Positions 40,713 to 50,538 of a stretch of 64,000 bases of DNA are shown here, piece after piece. Source of the DNA: Actinoplanes aureus (GTDB lineage Bacteria > Actinomycetota > Actinomycetes > Mycobacteriales > Micromonosporaceae); assembly GCF_015704865.1 (NCBI RefSeq), contig NZ_JADQTO010000015.1, forward strand, positions 62,001-126,000, read 5' to 3'. Numbering within the stretch: the first letter of the stretch is position 1; the number at the start of each line of letters is the position of its first letter. The notes beneath the pieces were generated by a model that had not been told where the DNA came from, ran no database searches, and saw nothing but the letters and a program-made list of their open reading frames with translations. The position numbers and the translations under genes are program-made.

Positions 40713-42932
40713 ATGGGCGCCTTCGACGATCTCGAGCGAGTCGTGGCGACCCTGACCGAGGTCACCGACCGCACCCCGCCCACCTCACCGGAGGCGGTGA
40801 TGCGCTGGCAGAACCTGGGCAACGCGTTGCGGGCGCGATACCTGCGCACCCACCGTGACGAGGATCTGGGACGCGCCATCGCCGCGTACGAGCGGGCGCT
40901 CGCGCTCAAGCCGGCCGACAGCGCCGCCGATCCCCGCCTGCTCGGCAACATCGGATCCGCGTTCCACGACCGCTACGACCGGCACGGCAACGAAGCGGAT
41001 CTCGACGAGACCGAGCGGCTGTACAGCGAAGCGCTGCGCCATGCTCATCCCGGCTCACCGGATCACGTGTTTGCCCGCAACAACCTCGCCCGGATCCTGT
41101 TGACGCGGGCTCGCACCACCGGATCCCCGGAGGCACTGCGGGAGGCCGCATCGGCGTTCCGTGAGGTGGTCGACCTGACCCCCGCCGGTACGCCGACCCG
41201 CCTCATCCACGAGATGAACCTGGCCATGGCCCGGCTGGAACTGCATCGCGTGACGAAGGACGAGGAAGCCGGCACCGCCGCGGCAGCCGGGTTGCGCGCC
41301 ATCGTGGCGACCGGCCTCACCGTGGCACCGGACGCCGGGCTCGCCGCGGCCCGCGTTCTGGGGCGCTGGGCGGGTGAACGCGACGACTGGGACGAGGCGG
41401 CCGACGCCTACCAGGGTGGGATGGCCTGCCTCGACTCGTTGTATCGCCGGCAGGGCCGCCGCGACCAGAAGGAGGCGTGGCTCGGCGACGCGGCGGGCAT
41501 CGCGTCCGGTGCCGCGTACGCCCTCGCACGGACCGGCGACGTCGAGGCAGCGGTGGTGGCCACCGAGACCGGCCGCGCCGTCATCCTGACCGAGACGCTG
41601 GTCCGGACCACCACGGACCTGGAGTCGCTGGCCCAGGCCGGGCACGCGGATCTCGCCGAACGCTTCCGGCGCGCGGTGGATGCCCTCGCCGCCGCGGAGC
41701 AACCCGACCAGCCCGGCATCGGGTCGCGGCCGGCGATCGGCGACCTCCGCGCCGCGGTGGACACGCTCGTCGCACGAATCCAGGCGCTACCCGGCTTCGA
41801 GGACTTCCGGCGGCCGCCGAGCATCGCCGCGGTGACCGCGGCGGCGGGCACCACACCGCTGGTGTATCTGGTGCCGGCCGACGCCGGCGGGGTGGCCCTG
41901 GTCGTACGCGAGGGCCGGTGTTCCGCGGTCTGGCTGCCCGATCTGACCACCGCGACGCTGTCCGCCCGGGCCGGGGCGTACTTCGACGCGTACGCGAACC
42001 AGCGACGCGACCCGGCCGGCTGGCACGCCGCTCTGCTGGACCTCACCGCGTGGTCGTGGCCGGCGATCCTGGAGCCGGTCGTGGCGGCTCTGGCCGGGCA
42101 GTCCGAGGTGGTCCTGATACCGATGGGCGTCCTGGGCATGCTCCCGCTGCACGCCGCCTGGCGGGCCGACGCGTCCACACCGACCGGCCGCCGGTACGCC
42201 CTGGACGACCTGGTCATCAGCTATGCGCCGAACGCTCGTACGCTGGCGCTCGCCCGCCTCGCGCCGGTCGCCGGGGACGGGATCCTGGCCGTCGCCGATC
42301 CCCTGCCGGTGAGCGCCGACCCGCTGCGGTACGCACCGGGCGAGGCGTCCGCGGCCCTCGACCGGTTCCCCCGCGGGCTCTGCTTGACCGGCCCGCAGGC
42401 GACGCGGGCCGCGGTGCTGGCCGAGATGGTGCGCTGGCCGGTGCTGCACTTCGCCTGCCACGGTTACGCCGACGCCGATCAGCCGGCCGACAGCGCGGTG
42501 CTGCCGGCGTACGACGAGCGGGTCAGCCTCAACGACCTGTTCCGGTCGGCCACGTTCCACCCCGGACTGGTGGTCCTGTCCGCCTGCGAGTCCGCCGTGA
42601 TCGGCGGCGAGGTTCCGGACGAGGTGGTGAGCCTCCCGTCCGGCTTCCTGCAGAGCGGCGCCCGCGGTGTGGTCGGCTCGTTCTGGTCGGTCTACGACGC
42701 CAGCACCGCGCTGCTGATGCACCGCTTCTACCAGGTCTGGCGCGGTCCCGGGCAGCCCTCCCCGGCGGCGGCGCTGCGTGCGGCCCAGCAGTGGTTGCGC
42801 GACACACCGCCGGACCGGGTGCTGGACGACCCCGCGACGCGCGACGCCGGCCTGGAGGCCGAGACCGGCGATGGACTCCTCGGCCGGGAACACCCGGTGC
42901 ACTGGGCCGCCTTCGGCCACTTCGGCGCCTGA
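40713..42932 (+). CDS. TPR-CHAT caspase-like protease
   Basis: The 739-residue main part of the TPR-CHAT protein. The first 300 residues are tetratricopeptide-like repeats (MRWQNLGNALRARYLRT, LLGNIGSAFHDRYDRHG, ARNNLARILLTRAR). The C-terminal half is a CHAT domain with catalytic His583 (LHFACHGYAD) and Cys625 (VVLSACESA), and the family end DPATRDAGLE..GRE. The coding pattern extends upstream in the same frame to about 40512 without a start codon, so the ATG at 40713 is merely the first available. In known CHAT systems the TPR part senses and the protease cleaves a partner; no partner is adjacent. Confidence 0.85.
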   Translation: MGAFDDLERVVATLTEVTDRTPPTSPEAVMRWQNLGNALRARYLRTHRDEDLGRAIAAYERALALKPADSAADPRLLGNIGSAFHDRYDRHGNEADLDETERLYSEALRHAHPGSPDHVFARNNLARILLTRARTTGSPEALREAASAFREVVDLTPAGTPTRLIHEMNLAMARLELHRVTKDEEAGTAAAAGLRAIVATGLTVAPDAGLAAARVLGRWAGERDDWDEAADAYQGGMACLDSLYRRQGRRDQKEAWLGDAAGIASGAAYALARTGDVEAAVVATETGRAVILTETLVRTTTDLESLAQAGHADLAERFRRAVDALAAAEQPDQPGIGSRPAIGDLRAAVDTLVARIQALPGFEDFRRPPSIAAVTAAAGTTPLVYLVPADAGGVALVVREGRCSAVWLPDLTTATLSARAGAYFDAYANQRRDPAGWHAALLDLTAWSWPAILEPVVAALAGQSEVVLIPMGVLGMLPLHAAWRADASTPTGRRYALDDLVISYAPNARTLALARLAPVAGDGILAVADPLPVSADPLRYAPGEASAALDRFPRGLCLTGPQATRAAVLAEMVRWPVLHFACHGYADADQPADSAVLPAYDERVSLNDLFRSATFHPGLVVLSACESAVIGGEVPDEVVSLPSGFLQSGARGVVGSFWSVYDASTALLMHRFYQVWRGPGQPSPAAALRAAQQWLRDTPPDRVLDDPATRDAGLEAETGDGLLGREHPVHWAAFGHFGA

Positions 42933-42988
42933 CCGCGGGGTGGCGGCGGTAGTCGACAGTGGAGGTGCCGCTACCGAGGAGCGTTCAC

Positions 42989-44593
42989 GTGAGCACCGCC
43001 GACCTGATTCTGATGGCCGATCGGATCCACACCCTGGCCGGGACGGGCCCCCGCAGGCCCACGGCCGTCGCCGTCGCGGGTGGGGTGATCGCCGCGCTCG
43101 GTGACCGCGCGGACGCCCGTGACTGGCGGGGTCCCGGCACCGAGGTGCTCGACCTGGGGACGGCCACCATCACCCCGGGCCTGGTGGACGGCCACTTCCA
43201 CCCGGTCATGGGTGTCGGTCTCACCCGGGGCGTGGACCTGTCGTCCGTGCGTACCGTCGAGGGGTTGAAAGCGGCGCTGCGAGCCGCCGCCGTCCCACCC
43301 GGCGGATGGCTGGAAGGCTGGGGCCTGGACCCGAACGCGTTCGAGGGCGCACCGATCAGCCACGCGCCGCTGGTCGAGGCGCTCGGCCCGGACGTGCCGG
43401 TCTTCCTGCTGTTGTTCGACGCGCACTCGGCGCTGGTCAGCCCGCGCGCCCTGGATTCGGCCGGGGTCACCGGACCGCGCGAGTTCGTCTCCGGCGCGAG
43501 CGTGGTCTGCGACGCGGACGGCCGGCCCACCGGGCACCTGCTCGAACTGGAGGCGCTCGACCTGGTCCGGCGTCTGCTGCCGGACGACGCGCCGGCCGAC
43601 CGGCGGGCCCGGCTGAGCGAGCTGCTGAAACGGATGGCGGCGGTCGGGCTGACCGCGGCGAACGCGATGGACTTCGAGGACGACTCGCTGGAGCTGATCC
43701 GGGCTCTGGAGGAGGACGGGGAACTGCCGGTCCGGTGGCGGTTCGCGCCGTTCGTGATGCCCGGGACCGGCCGGGACGGCCTCGACGCGGTGATCGCCCA
43801 GCAGCGCCTGGACGGGCGGCGCTGGCGGGTGGAGGGCGCCAAGTTCATGATCGACGGGACGGTGGACGGCGGGACCGCCTGGCTCGACGAGCCGGACTCG
43901 CACGGCGAGTCCACCGCCTGCTTCTGGCCGGATCCCGCCGAGTACGCCGAGGCGGTTCGGACGCTGGCCGGGCACGGAGTCCCGATCGTCACCCACGCGA
44001 TCGGCGACGCCGGGATCCGGTACGTCCTGGACACCTACGCCCGGCTGCCCCGGTCCCGCGTACCGCACCGCGTCGAGCACCTGGAGACCCTGCCGTCCGA
44101 ACTGATCGGGCGGTTCCGGGAACTCGACGTGACCGCGAGCATGCAGCCCACCCACTGCACCCACTACACGCGTGCCGACCACACCGACAACTGGTCCAGC
44201 CGGCTCGGCAAGAAGCGCGCCGACCGGGCGTTCCGGGCCCGTGACCTGCGCGACGACGGCGCCCGGCTGGCACTCGGCTCGGACTGGCCGATCGCGCCGT
44301 TCGACCCGCGCGGCATCATCGCCGCGGCCCGGCTGCGCCGCCCGGCCGGGGCACCGGAAGTCGAACCGGTGCTGCCGGAGCAGGCACTGACCGCCCGGAT
44401 GGCCCTCGAGGGCTACACCACCGAGGCCGCCGCGGCCGCCGGACTGGCCGGCCTGGCCGGGCAGCTGGCGCCCGGGCAGCGGGCCGACCTGAGCGTGTTC
44501 GCGCTGGATCCGCTGACCACCGGCCCGGACGAGTTCGCCGAGTCGCCGGTGCCGCTGACGGTCGTCGACGGGACGGTCACCCACCGCGGCTGA
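42989..44593 (+). CDS. YtcJ-like metal-dependent amidohydrolase
   Basis: A 534-residue amidohydrolase (Amidohydro_3 type). The metal motif VDGHFHPVM gives His69 and His71; further ligands are in FMIDGTVDGGTAW, THAIGDAGIRYVLD, HRVEHLE and LGSDWPIAPFDP. The C-terminal beta domain (GQRADLSVFALDPL) is normal. These enzymes cleave amide or N-formyl bonds. GTG start after GAGGAG. The acyl-CoA synthetase gene follows after 19 bases, so both may be co-transcribed. Confidence 0.9.
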   Translation: MSTADLILMADRIHTLAGTGPRRPTAVAVAGGVIAALGDRADARDWRGPGTEVLDLGTATITPGLVDGHFHPVMGVGLTRGVDLSSVRTVEGLKAALRAAAVPPGGWLEGWGLDPNAFEGAPISHAPLVEALGPDVPVFLLLFDAHSALVSPRALDSAGVTGPREFVSGASVVCDADGRPTGHLLELEALDLVRRLLPDDAPADRRARLSELLKRMAAVGLTAANAMDFEDDSLELIRALEEDGELPVRWRFAPFVMPGTGRDGLDAVIAQQRLDGRRWRVEGAKFMIDGTVDGGTAWLDEPDSHGESTACFWPDPAEYAEAVRTLAGHGVPIVTHAIGDAGIRYVLDTYARLPRSRVPHRVEHLETLPSELIGRFRELDVTASMQPTHCTHYTRADHTDNWSSRLGKKRADRAFRARDLRDDGARLALGSDWPIAPFDPRGIIAAARLRRPAGAPEVEPVLPEQALTARMALEGYTTEAAAAAGLAGLAGQLAPGQRADLSVFALDPLTTGPDEFAESPVPLTVVDGTVTHRG

Positions 44594-44612
44594 TTCTGTT
44601 TAGGGTGGGTTC

Positions 44613-46271
44613 ATGGCGTCCTCCTCGGCGGCCGCGTTCCGGCGGGCCCGCGAATTCCTCCTGGCCCACCACGACGACTACGACACCGCCTATCGGGACT
44701 TCCGCTGGCCGGAGCTGGACACCTTCAACTGGGCCATCGACTGGTTCGACGCGTCCGCCGACGACCGCCTCGCCCTGTGGATCGTGGAGGAGGACGGGTC
44801 CGAGCAGAAATACACGTTCGCCGAGATGTCGCAGCGGTCCAACCGGGTGGCCAACTGGCTGCGCGAGCAGGGGGTGCGGCGCGGCGACCGGGTGATCCTG
44901 ATGCTCGGCAACCAGGTGGAGCTCTGGGAGTGCCTGCTCGCGGCGATGAAGCTGGGCGCCGTGGTCATCCCGGCCACACCCCTGCTCGGGCCGGGCGACC
45001 TGCGCGACCGCCTGGACCGGGGGCGGGCCGGCCATGTGATCGTGGGGTCGGCCGACAGCGCGAAGTTCGCCGCCGTGGCCGGCGACTACACCCGGGTCGC
45101 GGTGGGCGCGCCGGTTCCGGGCTGGCTTTCGTACGCCTCCGCGTACGCGTCCGCGGACACCTTCACCCCGGACGGTGACACCCGCGCCTCCGACCCGCTG
45201 CTGCTCTACTTCACGTCCGGCACGACGGCGCTGCCGAAACTGGTCGAGCACACCCACGTGTCCTACCCGGTGGGGCACCTGTCCACCATGTACTGGATCG
45301 GGCTGCGTCCCGGCGACGTACACCTCAACATCTCGTCGCCGGGCTGGGCCAAGCACGCCTGGAGCAACGTCTTCGCCCCGTGGAACGCGCTGGCCTGCGT
45401 ATTCATCTTCAACTATCAACGGTTCAACGCCGACGCCCTGCTCGACCAGATGCAGCGGTGCGAGGTGACCAGCTTCTGCGCACCGCCGACCGTGTGGCGC
45501 ATGCTGGTCCAGGCCGACCTCACCCGGCTGCGCACGCCCCCACCGACCGTGGTCGGCGCCGGGGAACCACTCAACCCGGAGGTGATCGAGCAGGTGCGGC
45601 GGGCCTGGGGCGTGACGATCCGCGACGGGTTCGGGCAGACCGAGACGACCGTGCAGATCGCCAACACGCCCGGCCAGCCGGTCAAACCGGGCTCGATGGG
45701 CCGGCCCACCCCCGGCTATCGGGTGGCCCTGCTCGACCCCGCCACCGGCAAGCCGGCCGACGAGGGCGAGATCTGCCTGGACCTGCGGGAACGTCCGCTC
45801 GGCCTGATGGTCGGCTACCACGGCGACCCGGAACGCAACGCCGAGGCGATGGCCGACGACCACTACCACACCGGCGACATCGGCGCGCGCGACGCGGACG
45901 GCTACATCACGTACGTCGGGCGGATGGACGACGTGTTCAAGGCCTCCGACTACCGGATCTCGCCGTTCGAGCTGGAAAGCGTGCTGATCGAGCACGAGGC
46001 GGTGGCCGAGGCCGCGGTGGTGCCGGCGCCCGACCCGGTGCGGCTGGCCGTGCCCAAGGCATACGTGGTGCTGGCCGAAGGATGGGAGCCGACAGCCGAG
46101 ACGGCCCGGACCATCCTGCGGCACTGCCGGGAGCATCTGGCGCCGTACAAGCGGGTGCGGCGCATCGAGTTCACCACCCTGCCGAAGACCATCTCCGGCA
46201 AGATCCGCCGGGTGGAACTGCGGGAGCGCGAGGAGGCCGGCGCCAGCCCCGCCGAGTTCCGCGAGGACTAG
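44613..46271 (+). CDS. Acyl-CoA synthetase (ACSM-like AMP-forming ligase)
   Basis: A 552-residue ANL ligase that activates a carboxylate to acyl-AMP and then acyl-CoA. Motifs: LLYFTSGTTALPKLVEHTH, FGQTETT, MADDHYHTGDIGARDADGY, VGRMDDVFKASDYRISPFE and C-terminal LPKTISGKIRRVEL with the catalytic Lys. The overall pattern is that of medium-chain/benzoate-type (ACSM) synthetases. It lies directly after the amidohydrolase gene, which could supply the acid from an amide. Confidence 0.93.
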   Translation: MASSSAAAFRRAREFLLAHHDDYDTAYRDFRWPELDTFNWAIDWFDASADDRLALWIVEEDGSEQKYTFAEMSQRSNRVANWLREQGVRRGDRVILMLGNQVELWECLLAAMKLGAVVIPATPLLGPGDLRDRLDRGRAGHVIVGSADSAKFAAVAGDYTRVAVGAPVPGWLSYASAYASADTFTPDGDTRASDPLLLYFTSGTTALPKLVEHTHVSYPVGHLSTMYWIGLRPGDVHLNISSPGWAKHAWSNVFAPWNALACVFIFNYQRFNADALLDQMQRCEVTSFCAPPTVWRMLVQADLTRLRTPPPTVVGAGEPLNPEVIEQVRRAWGVTIRDGFGQTETTVQIANTPGQPVKPGSMGRPTPGYRVALLDPATGKPADEGEICLDLRERPLGLMVGYHGDPERNAEAMADDHYHTGDIGARDADGYITYVGRMDDVFKASDYRISPFELESVLIEHEAVAEAAVVPAPDPVRLAVPKAYVVLAEGWEPTAETARTILRHCREHLAPYKRVRRIEFTTLPKTISGKIRRVELREREEAGASPAEFRED

Positions 46272-46312
46272 ATTTTCGGCCGGCTTTCCATGCGCCCTGG
46301 TGTGCTGTGCGG

Positions 46313-46474
46313 ATGCGCATCGGTACCGTCACTGGATTGGCCCTGGTCGCCGCCTCCGTCGCGGCGGCGGTCGTGCTGAGCACGACCCCGGAGGTGGCCG
46401 CGCCCGAGGAGCCCAGCAACCTCACGCTGGTCGTCACCGCCGAGAAACCCGACTGCCCCGCCGAATATCTCTAG
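46313..46474 (+). CDS. Short exported peptide
   Basis: A 53-residue frame: MRIGTVTGLALVAASVAAAV followed by an acidic tail ending DCPAEYL with one cysteine. The N-terminal half is a good signal peptide or membrane anchor. There is no clear ribosome site. It is 41 bases after the ligase gene. The coding-like codon bias and signal make it credible, but no function is recognised. Confidence 0.4.
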   Translation: MRIGTVTGLALVAASVAAAVVLSTTPEVAAPEEPSNLTLVVTAEKPDCPAEYL

Positions 46475-46703
46475 TAGCCCGGGTTGAGTCCGATATCCGG
46501 GTTCAGTGCCTCCGGTCCGACGTGGAGCGGACCATACCTGGGCTGGCCGGTATGCCGAGCTTTTCACCCCCTGTGCGATTGGCTGTCAGGCGTCGAATCA
46601 CCCGTTCGGCCGACGGATGTCGCTGCGGCAACCATGTTGACTGATGCCATAACGACGCTTCGCTGCCGCCACGCAGCGCAATCTCCGGACCTGGGGAGCC
46701 TCG

Positions 46704-49700
46704 ATGGCAAACGGAGACGACCTCGATCTCGACGATCTCCTGGACGAGCTTGACTCCGTGATGGACGGGAACGCCGAGGAATTCGTGCGCGGGTTCGTTC
46801 AGAGAGGGGGAAACGGCGGTGGCCAGTACATCGCCCTCGCTGAACACATCAAGGAGGCATTCGGGCACAGCGCACTGTACCGGCTCCTCGCGCTCCTCGG
46901 AGGCTGGCGCCAGTTCGGTCCGTCACTCAATGAGGCCATCGAGCTGAATATCGGAGTCGACCTGGCTCAGTACATGGGGGACTACCTGGTCGACGAGGCG
47001 GCTATGCGGTCGGCCGTTTTCTATATCGCCGGTGATCAAACCCACGAGGACACCGCGCACGAGAAGATCTTGGTGGAGCGCCGCCGGCTCCATCAGGAAC
47101 GTTCGATTCGTGAACAAATACAGCAGGGCAACGTATCGGCCGTCTCGCGATTGGCCGAGCTGATCGGCGACAAGACGATGCCGCCGTTCTTGGGAGAGCG
47201 GCTGACGAATGAATTCAGATTCTTACTGGACCCCAGCCTCGAGGAGGAGTTGACCGCCGATGAAGGACGCACTGAGTGGCTTGTCGGCCTTCTAGGTCTG
47301 CTGTCCGCATCCAATCGCCAGGTATCGGCCGGGAGTCGGCGTGCGGTCGTGATGGGGAGGCTCAAAAAGCCGGATAACCGGATACAGGCCGATTTCGGCC
47401 AAACCGGACGCCGAGAGGGTACACACCTGGGTGCCCGCGCTGACGCGGGCTCACAGCGCCTCGGCGAGAGTCTGGAGGAGGGATTCGTCGGCCTGCTGGG
47501 CCGCCTGTTCGATATCGACGACGATCGCCGGGACGGAACGCTCGAGAGTCTGCGCCGGCAGGCTCCGGGAACCCAGTACGGCCACGACATCCAATTCGAC
47601 TGCGTCGTAGCCGGGCGTCCGGCCGTCAAGTGCTTCGTGGAGTGCAAGAACTACACGGGAAGGCACTTACGAACCGGCGACATCGCGGAGAAATTGCTGT
47701 CGATGGAGCATCACTGGCGAGACGTACGGCTGGATCAGTACATCATCGTCTCCCCTCACGCGGAGCCGTCCAACGAGCTGGACTTGATGATCCAGTCCTG
47801 GAACGAGCAGCAACGATTTCCCTTCGAGATCCAGGTGTGGAGTCCCGCCAACGGCGTGCGGCAGCTCTTCGCGGTCAGCCCGATGGTGTACGAGGCCATC
47901 TACGGAGAGCGACCGGACGAGGACCTCGACTCCGCGGCCGTTGTCGCGAGATGGCTGGACAGGCTACGGCCCGCGATTCGTCTGCCTCGAGCGTGGGTTC
48001 AATACCTGAGCGACCAGGGGTCACATTGCATCGGCAGCGAGGACCGCGAGCATTTCGCCGATCTCTGGAACGACCACGTCGAGCCGAAAGCCGCCGATGA
48101 GAGAGGCGACACGTTGCCAGGCAGCCTTCTCAGCGCCGTCCAGCAATGGCTCGGCAACGATGAGAAGCGGTCGCTGCTGTTGCTGGCCGAGTTCGGGGAG
48201 GGAAAAAGCTTCTTCAGCTACAGTTTGACCCGGCGCCTGTCGCGAGAGTTCCTGGCCGACCCGAGTACGGGCAGCATCGCCGTGCGGATCGGTCTACGAG
48301 ATCTGAAAACCAACGACGACCCGCGCGACTTCATCGATCGCCGGCTGCGGGAGTTCGGTTCCAGTATCGGTGAGTGGAACAGCCTTACGCGGTCCTACCG
48401 CACGATGATCATTCTGGACGGATTCGACGAGATGTCCGCGAGGCTGGACTCCGTAACCTTGGGTGAGAACATACGGCGGCTTAGCGAATGCTTCGAGTAC
48501 CTTGCGTCGTCGAAGGTCCTGATCACCTCCCGTACTCACTTTTTTGAGACTCGTCGGCAACAAGAGCGCTTCCTGGACCGGGTGGGCCGTCCACAGATAT
48601 TGCGCATCGCCCCGATCACCAGGGCGCGTCGCCTCGAGCACCTAATGCGGTACGCGAAACGATTCGGGCTTGAAGACAAACTGCGGCAGTTGCAGCAGCT
48701 CTACGACCCGATCGGACTCGCCGCCAAACCGCTGTTCCTCCAAATGATCAAGGCAACGCTGTCGGCACTGCCCGACGACAAGTTCGACGAACTCGTGCTG
48801 TACCAGACGTACGTCGACACGAGTCTTCGCCGGAAGATCTCCGACCTGGAGGAGGAGTCGGCCGAGACTCTGCGCTCCGAACTGGTGAGCGGGCTGCAGG
48901 AAATTCTGGAAGAAGTCGCCGTGAGCCTTCACGTCACGGATGTCGAATGGGTCGGCCTCCGCGACGTGGGGCATCGCATGCCCCTGGCGGAGAAGCTCTG
49001 GCGGAGCACCGGTGAGGCCGCGGCCGCCCCCGCACCGCGGGATGCCGCCGATGACCTCAGCCGCCGCGTCGGTATCCGGTCTCTCCTAAAGCCGGTGCTC
49101 GGAGCTGACCAGGACAGTTGGCCGGTCGAGTTCTTCCATCGGTCCATGCGGGAGTACTTCGTGGCCCGCCGGATCGTCGGGTCTGTCCGGCGGCGCGTGA
49201 TCGACGAAAGCCTGCGGAAGCTGCCGCTGCAGCCGGAGATCGCCAACTTCGCGCTCCTGATGATGCGGGCCGACAACAAAACGGATTACGGCACTGTCCT
49301 GCTGAGCGAGACGCGTCGTCATGTCGTGGGAATGGACCTCGGGGTGTTGGGCGGCAACTGCCTCTCGCTGCTCTTCGGGCTGAACAAGAAGCTTCCTCGC
49401 CGGGACTGGCAGGGCTTGTGCCTGGACTATGCGTACCTGTCCGGGGCTGACCTCACCGGCGCCTCCTTCGCCGGCTCCACCCTCCGGTATGCGAATCTCG
49501 ACAACACCAACCTGACCGGAGCCGACGTCCGCAATGTCGATCTCACCGGCGTCAGGATCGAGGAAACGGCTCCGATAACCGCCGCGACGGCGATGAACAA
49601 TTCGCCCGGAGCCTATTGCATGTACGGCGACGGCGTCATCCGAGAGTGGCGGGTTGCTGCAGGCGGCAGGCCGATGGCCGAAAAGGTGGTAAGCGATGCG

Positions 49701-50465
49701 CCGACGAATGCTCGCAGTATCCACGTCACGCCGCACGGCGACCTCGTGGTCTTTCGCCCCTTCGGCATCACGGTCTATGGCAGCATGCGCGACGGCTGGC
49801 GGGAGTTGTCGTCCTTCCGCATCGGCCGGCATGTCCGGGCCATGGATATTCGCGGATCACAGGTGCTGGTCGCTGAATATTGGAACACCAGTGGGGAGAG
49901 TACCGCCACCAGGTACTCACCCGGCCCGCGAACGGTGGATCAGGTGCTGGCGTGCGGACTGCCGAGCACTGGCCTTGCCCTGTGCCAGGACCTTTGTGTC
50001 GTGCCAGGGCAGGGGCAGTCGTTGGTGGCTGTCTCCGCCGAAACCGGAGACAGCGTGGAGCTCCCGTACCAGGACGTGTCGGACGTCGATGTCATGCGGA
50101 CACCTGAAGGGACCTACCTGATCGCCGTAGGCAGGCTCGACGGGTCATTGTCCCTTTGCCGGGTGGACCGCGGGACGCACCCGCCGGAGTGGAAGGAAAT
50201 GTGGCGTGGCGTTGTCCACGACGGTGCAGTGACGGCAGTCCGATTCGTCGCGAACGATTTTGTGTTGACCGGTGGCGCCGACCGAGCTGCTTACCTCTAT
50301 CCCTTACGGGCCGACAGCAGGTTGGCCGAGCCTCTGGAACTTCAGCTCACCATCAAATGTGCCGGACTGAAATGGTCCGGCGTCCGGGGACCCCACGAGG
50401 CAGACCTGATCCGTAAGTTGGTGGAGCGTGCCGATGCCAACAGCGAGGCCGGAGCCAACGGCTGA
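46704..50465 (+). CDS. PD-(D/E)XK nuclease-NACHT NTPase with pentapeptide repeats and C-terminal propeller-like region
   Basis: A 1,253-residue STAND-type protein. Residues 1-280 are helical and of no known family. Residues about 285-400 form a restriction-endonuclease fold with Asp299 (DIQFDCVV) and Glu313-x-Lys315 (FVECKNY). The NACHT NTPase follows: P-loop AEFGEGKS (495-502), Walker B MIILDGFDEMS (about 569-579), VLITSRTHFF, and the winged-helix-type FHRSMREYFVARRI. Pentapeptide repeats come next (LSGADLTGASFAGSTLRYAN) and the last 240 residues have WD-like beta repeats. Architectures like this are known among anti-phage NACHT and AVAST proteins; sensing by the tail and DNA cleavage by the nuclease is inferred. 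Codon use is more AT-tolerant than in neighbours, suggesting transfer. ATG after GGGGAG. Confidence 0.88.
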   Translation: MANGDDLDLDDLLDELDSVMDGNAEEFVRGFVQRGGNGGGQYIALAEHIKEAFGHSALYRLLALLGGWRQFGPSLNEAIELNIGVDLAQYMGDYLVDEAAMRSAVFYIAGDQTHEDTAHEKILVERRRLHQERSIREQIQQGNVSAVSRLAELIGDKTMPPFLGERLTNEFRFLLDPSLEEELTADEGRTEWLVGLLGLLSASNRQVSAGSRRAVVMGRLKKPDNRIQADFGQTGRREGTHLGARADAGSQRLGESLEEGFVGLLGRLFDIDDDRRDGTLESLRRQAPGTQYGHDIQFDCVVAGRPAVKCFVECKNYTGRHLRTGDIAEKLLSMEHHWRDVRLDQYIIVSPHAEPSNELDLMIQSWNEQQRFPFEIQVWSPANGVRQLFAVSPMVYEAIYGERPDEDLDSAAVVARWLDRLRPAIRLPRAWVQYLSDQGSHCIGSEDREHFADLWNDHVEPKAADERGDTLPGSLLSAVQQWLGNDEKRSLLLLAEFGEGKSFFSYSLTRRLSREFLADPSTGSIAVRIGLRDLKTNDDPRDFIDRRLREFGSSIGEWNSLTRSYRTMIILDGFDEMSARLDSVTLGENIRRLSECFEYLASSKVLITSRTHFFETRRQQERFLDRVGRPQILRIAPITRARRLEHLMRYAKRFGLEDKLRQLQQLYDPIGLAAKPLFLQMIKATLSALPDDKFDELVLYQTYVDTSLRRKISDLEEESAETLRSELVSGLQEILEEVAVSLHVTDVEWVGLRDVGHRMPLAEKLWRSTGEAAAAPAPRDAADDLSRRVGIRSLLKPVLGADQDSWPVEFFHRSMREYFVARRIVGSVRRRVIDESLRKLPLQPEIANFALLMMRADNKTDYGTVLLSETRRHVVGMDLGVLGGNCLSLLFGLNKKLPRRDWQGLCLDYAYLSGADLTGASFAGSTLRYANLDNTNLTGADVRNVDLTGVRIEETAPITAATAMNNSPGAYCMYGDGVIREWRVAAGGRPMAEKVVSDAPTNARSIHVTPHGDLVVFRPFGITVYGSMRDGWRELSSFRIGRHVRAMDIRGSQVLVAEYWNTSGESTATRYSPGPRTVDQVLACGLPSTGLALCQDLCVVPGQGQSLVAVSAETGDSVELPYQDVSDVDVMRTPEGTYLIAVGRLDGSLSLCRVDRGTHPPEWKEMWRGVVHDGAVTAVRFVANDFVLTGGADRAAYLYPLRADSRLAEPLELQLTIKCAGLKWSGVRGPHEADLIRKLVERADANSEAGANG

Positions 50466-50538
50466 GCTTCTTAGCGACGCCGGCCGGCGCTCTGGTGCCG
50501 GCTCTCGACCACTGAGGACGTCAGGCCTAGGGTCGTGG

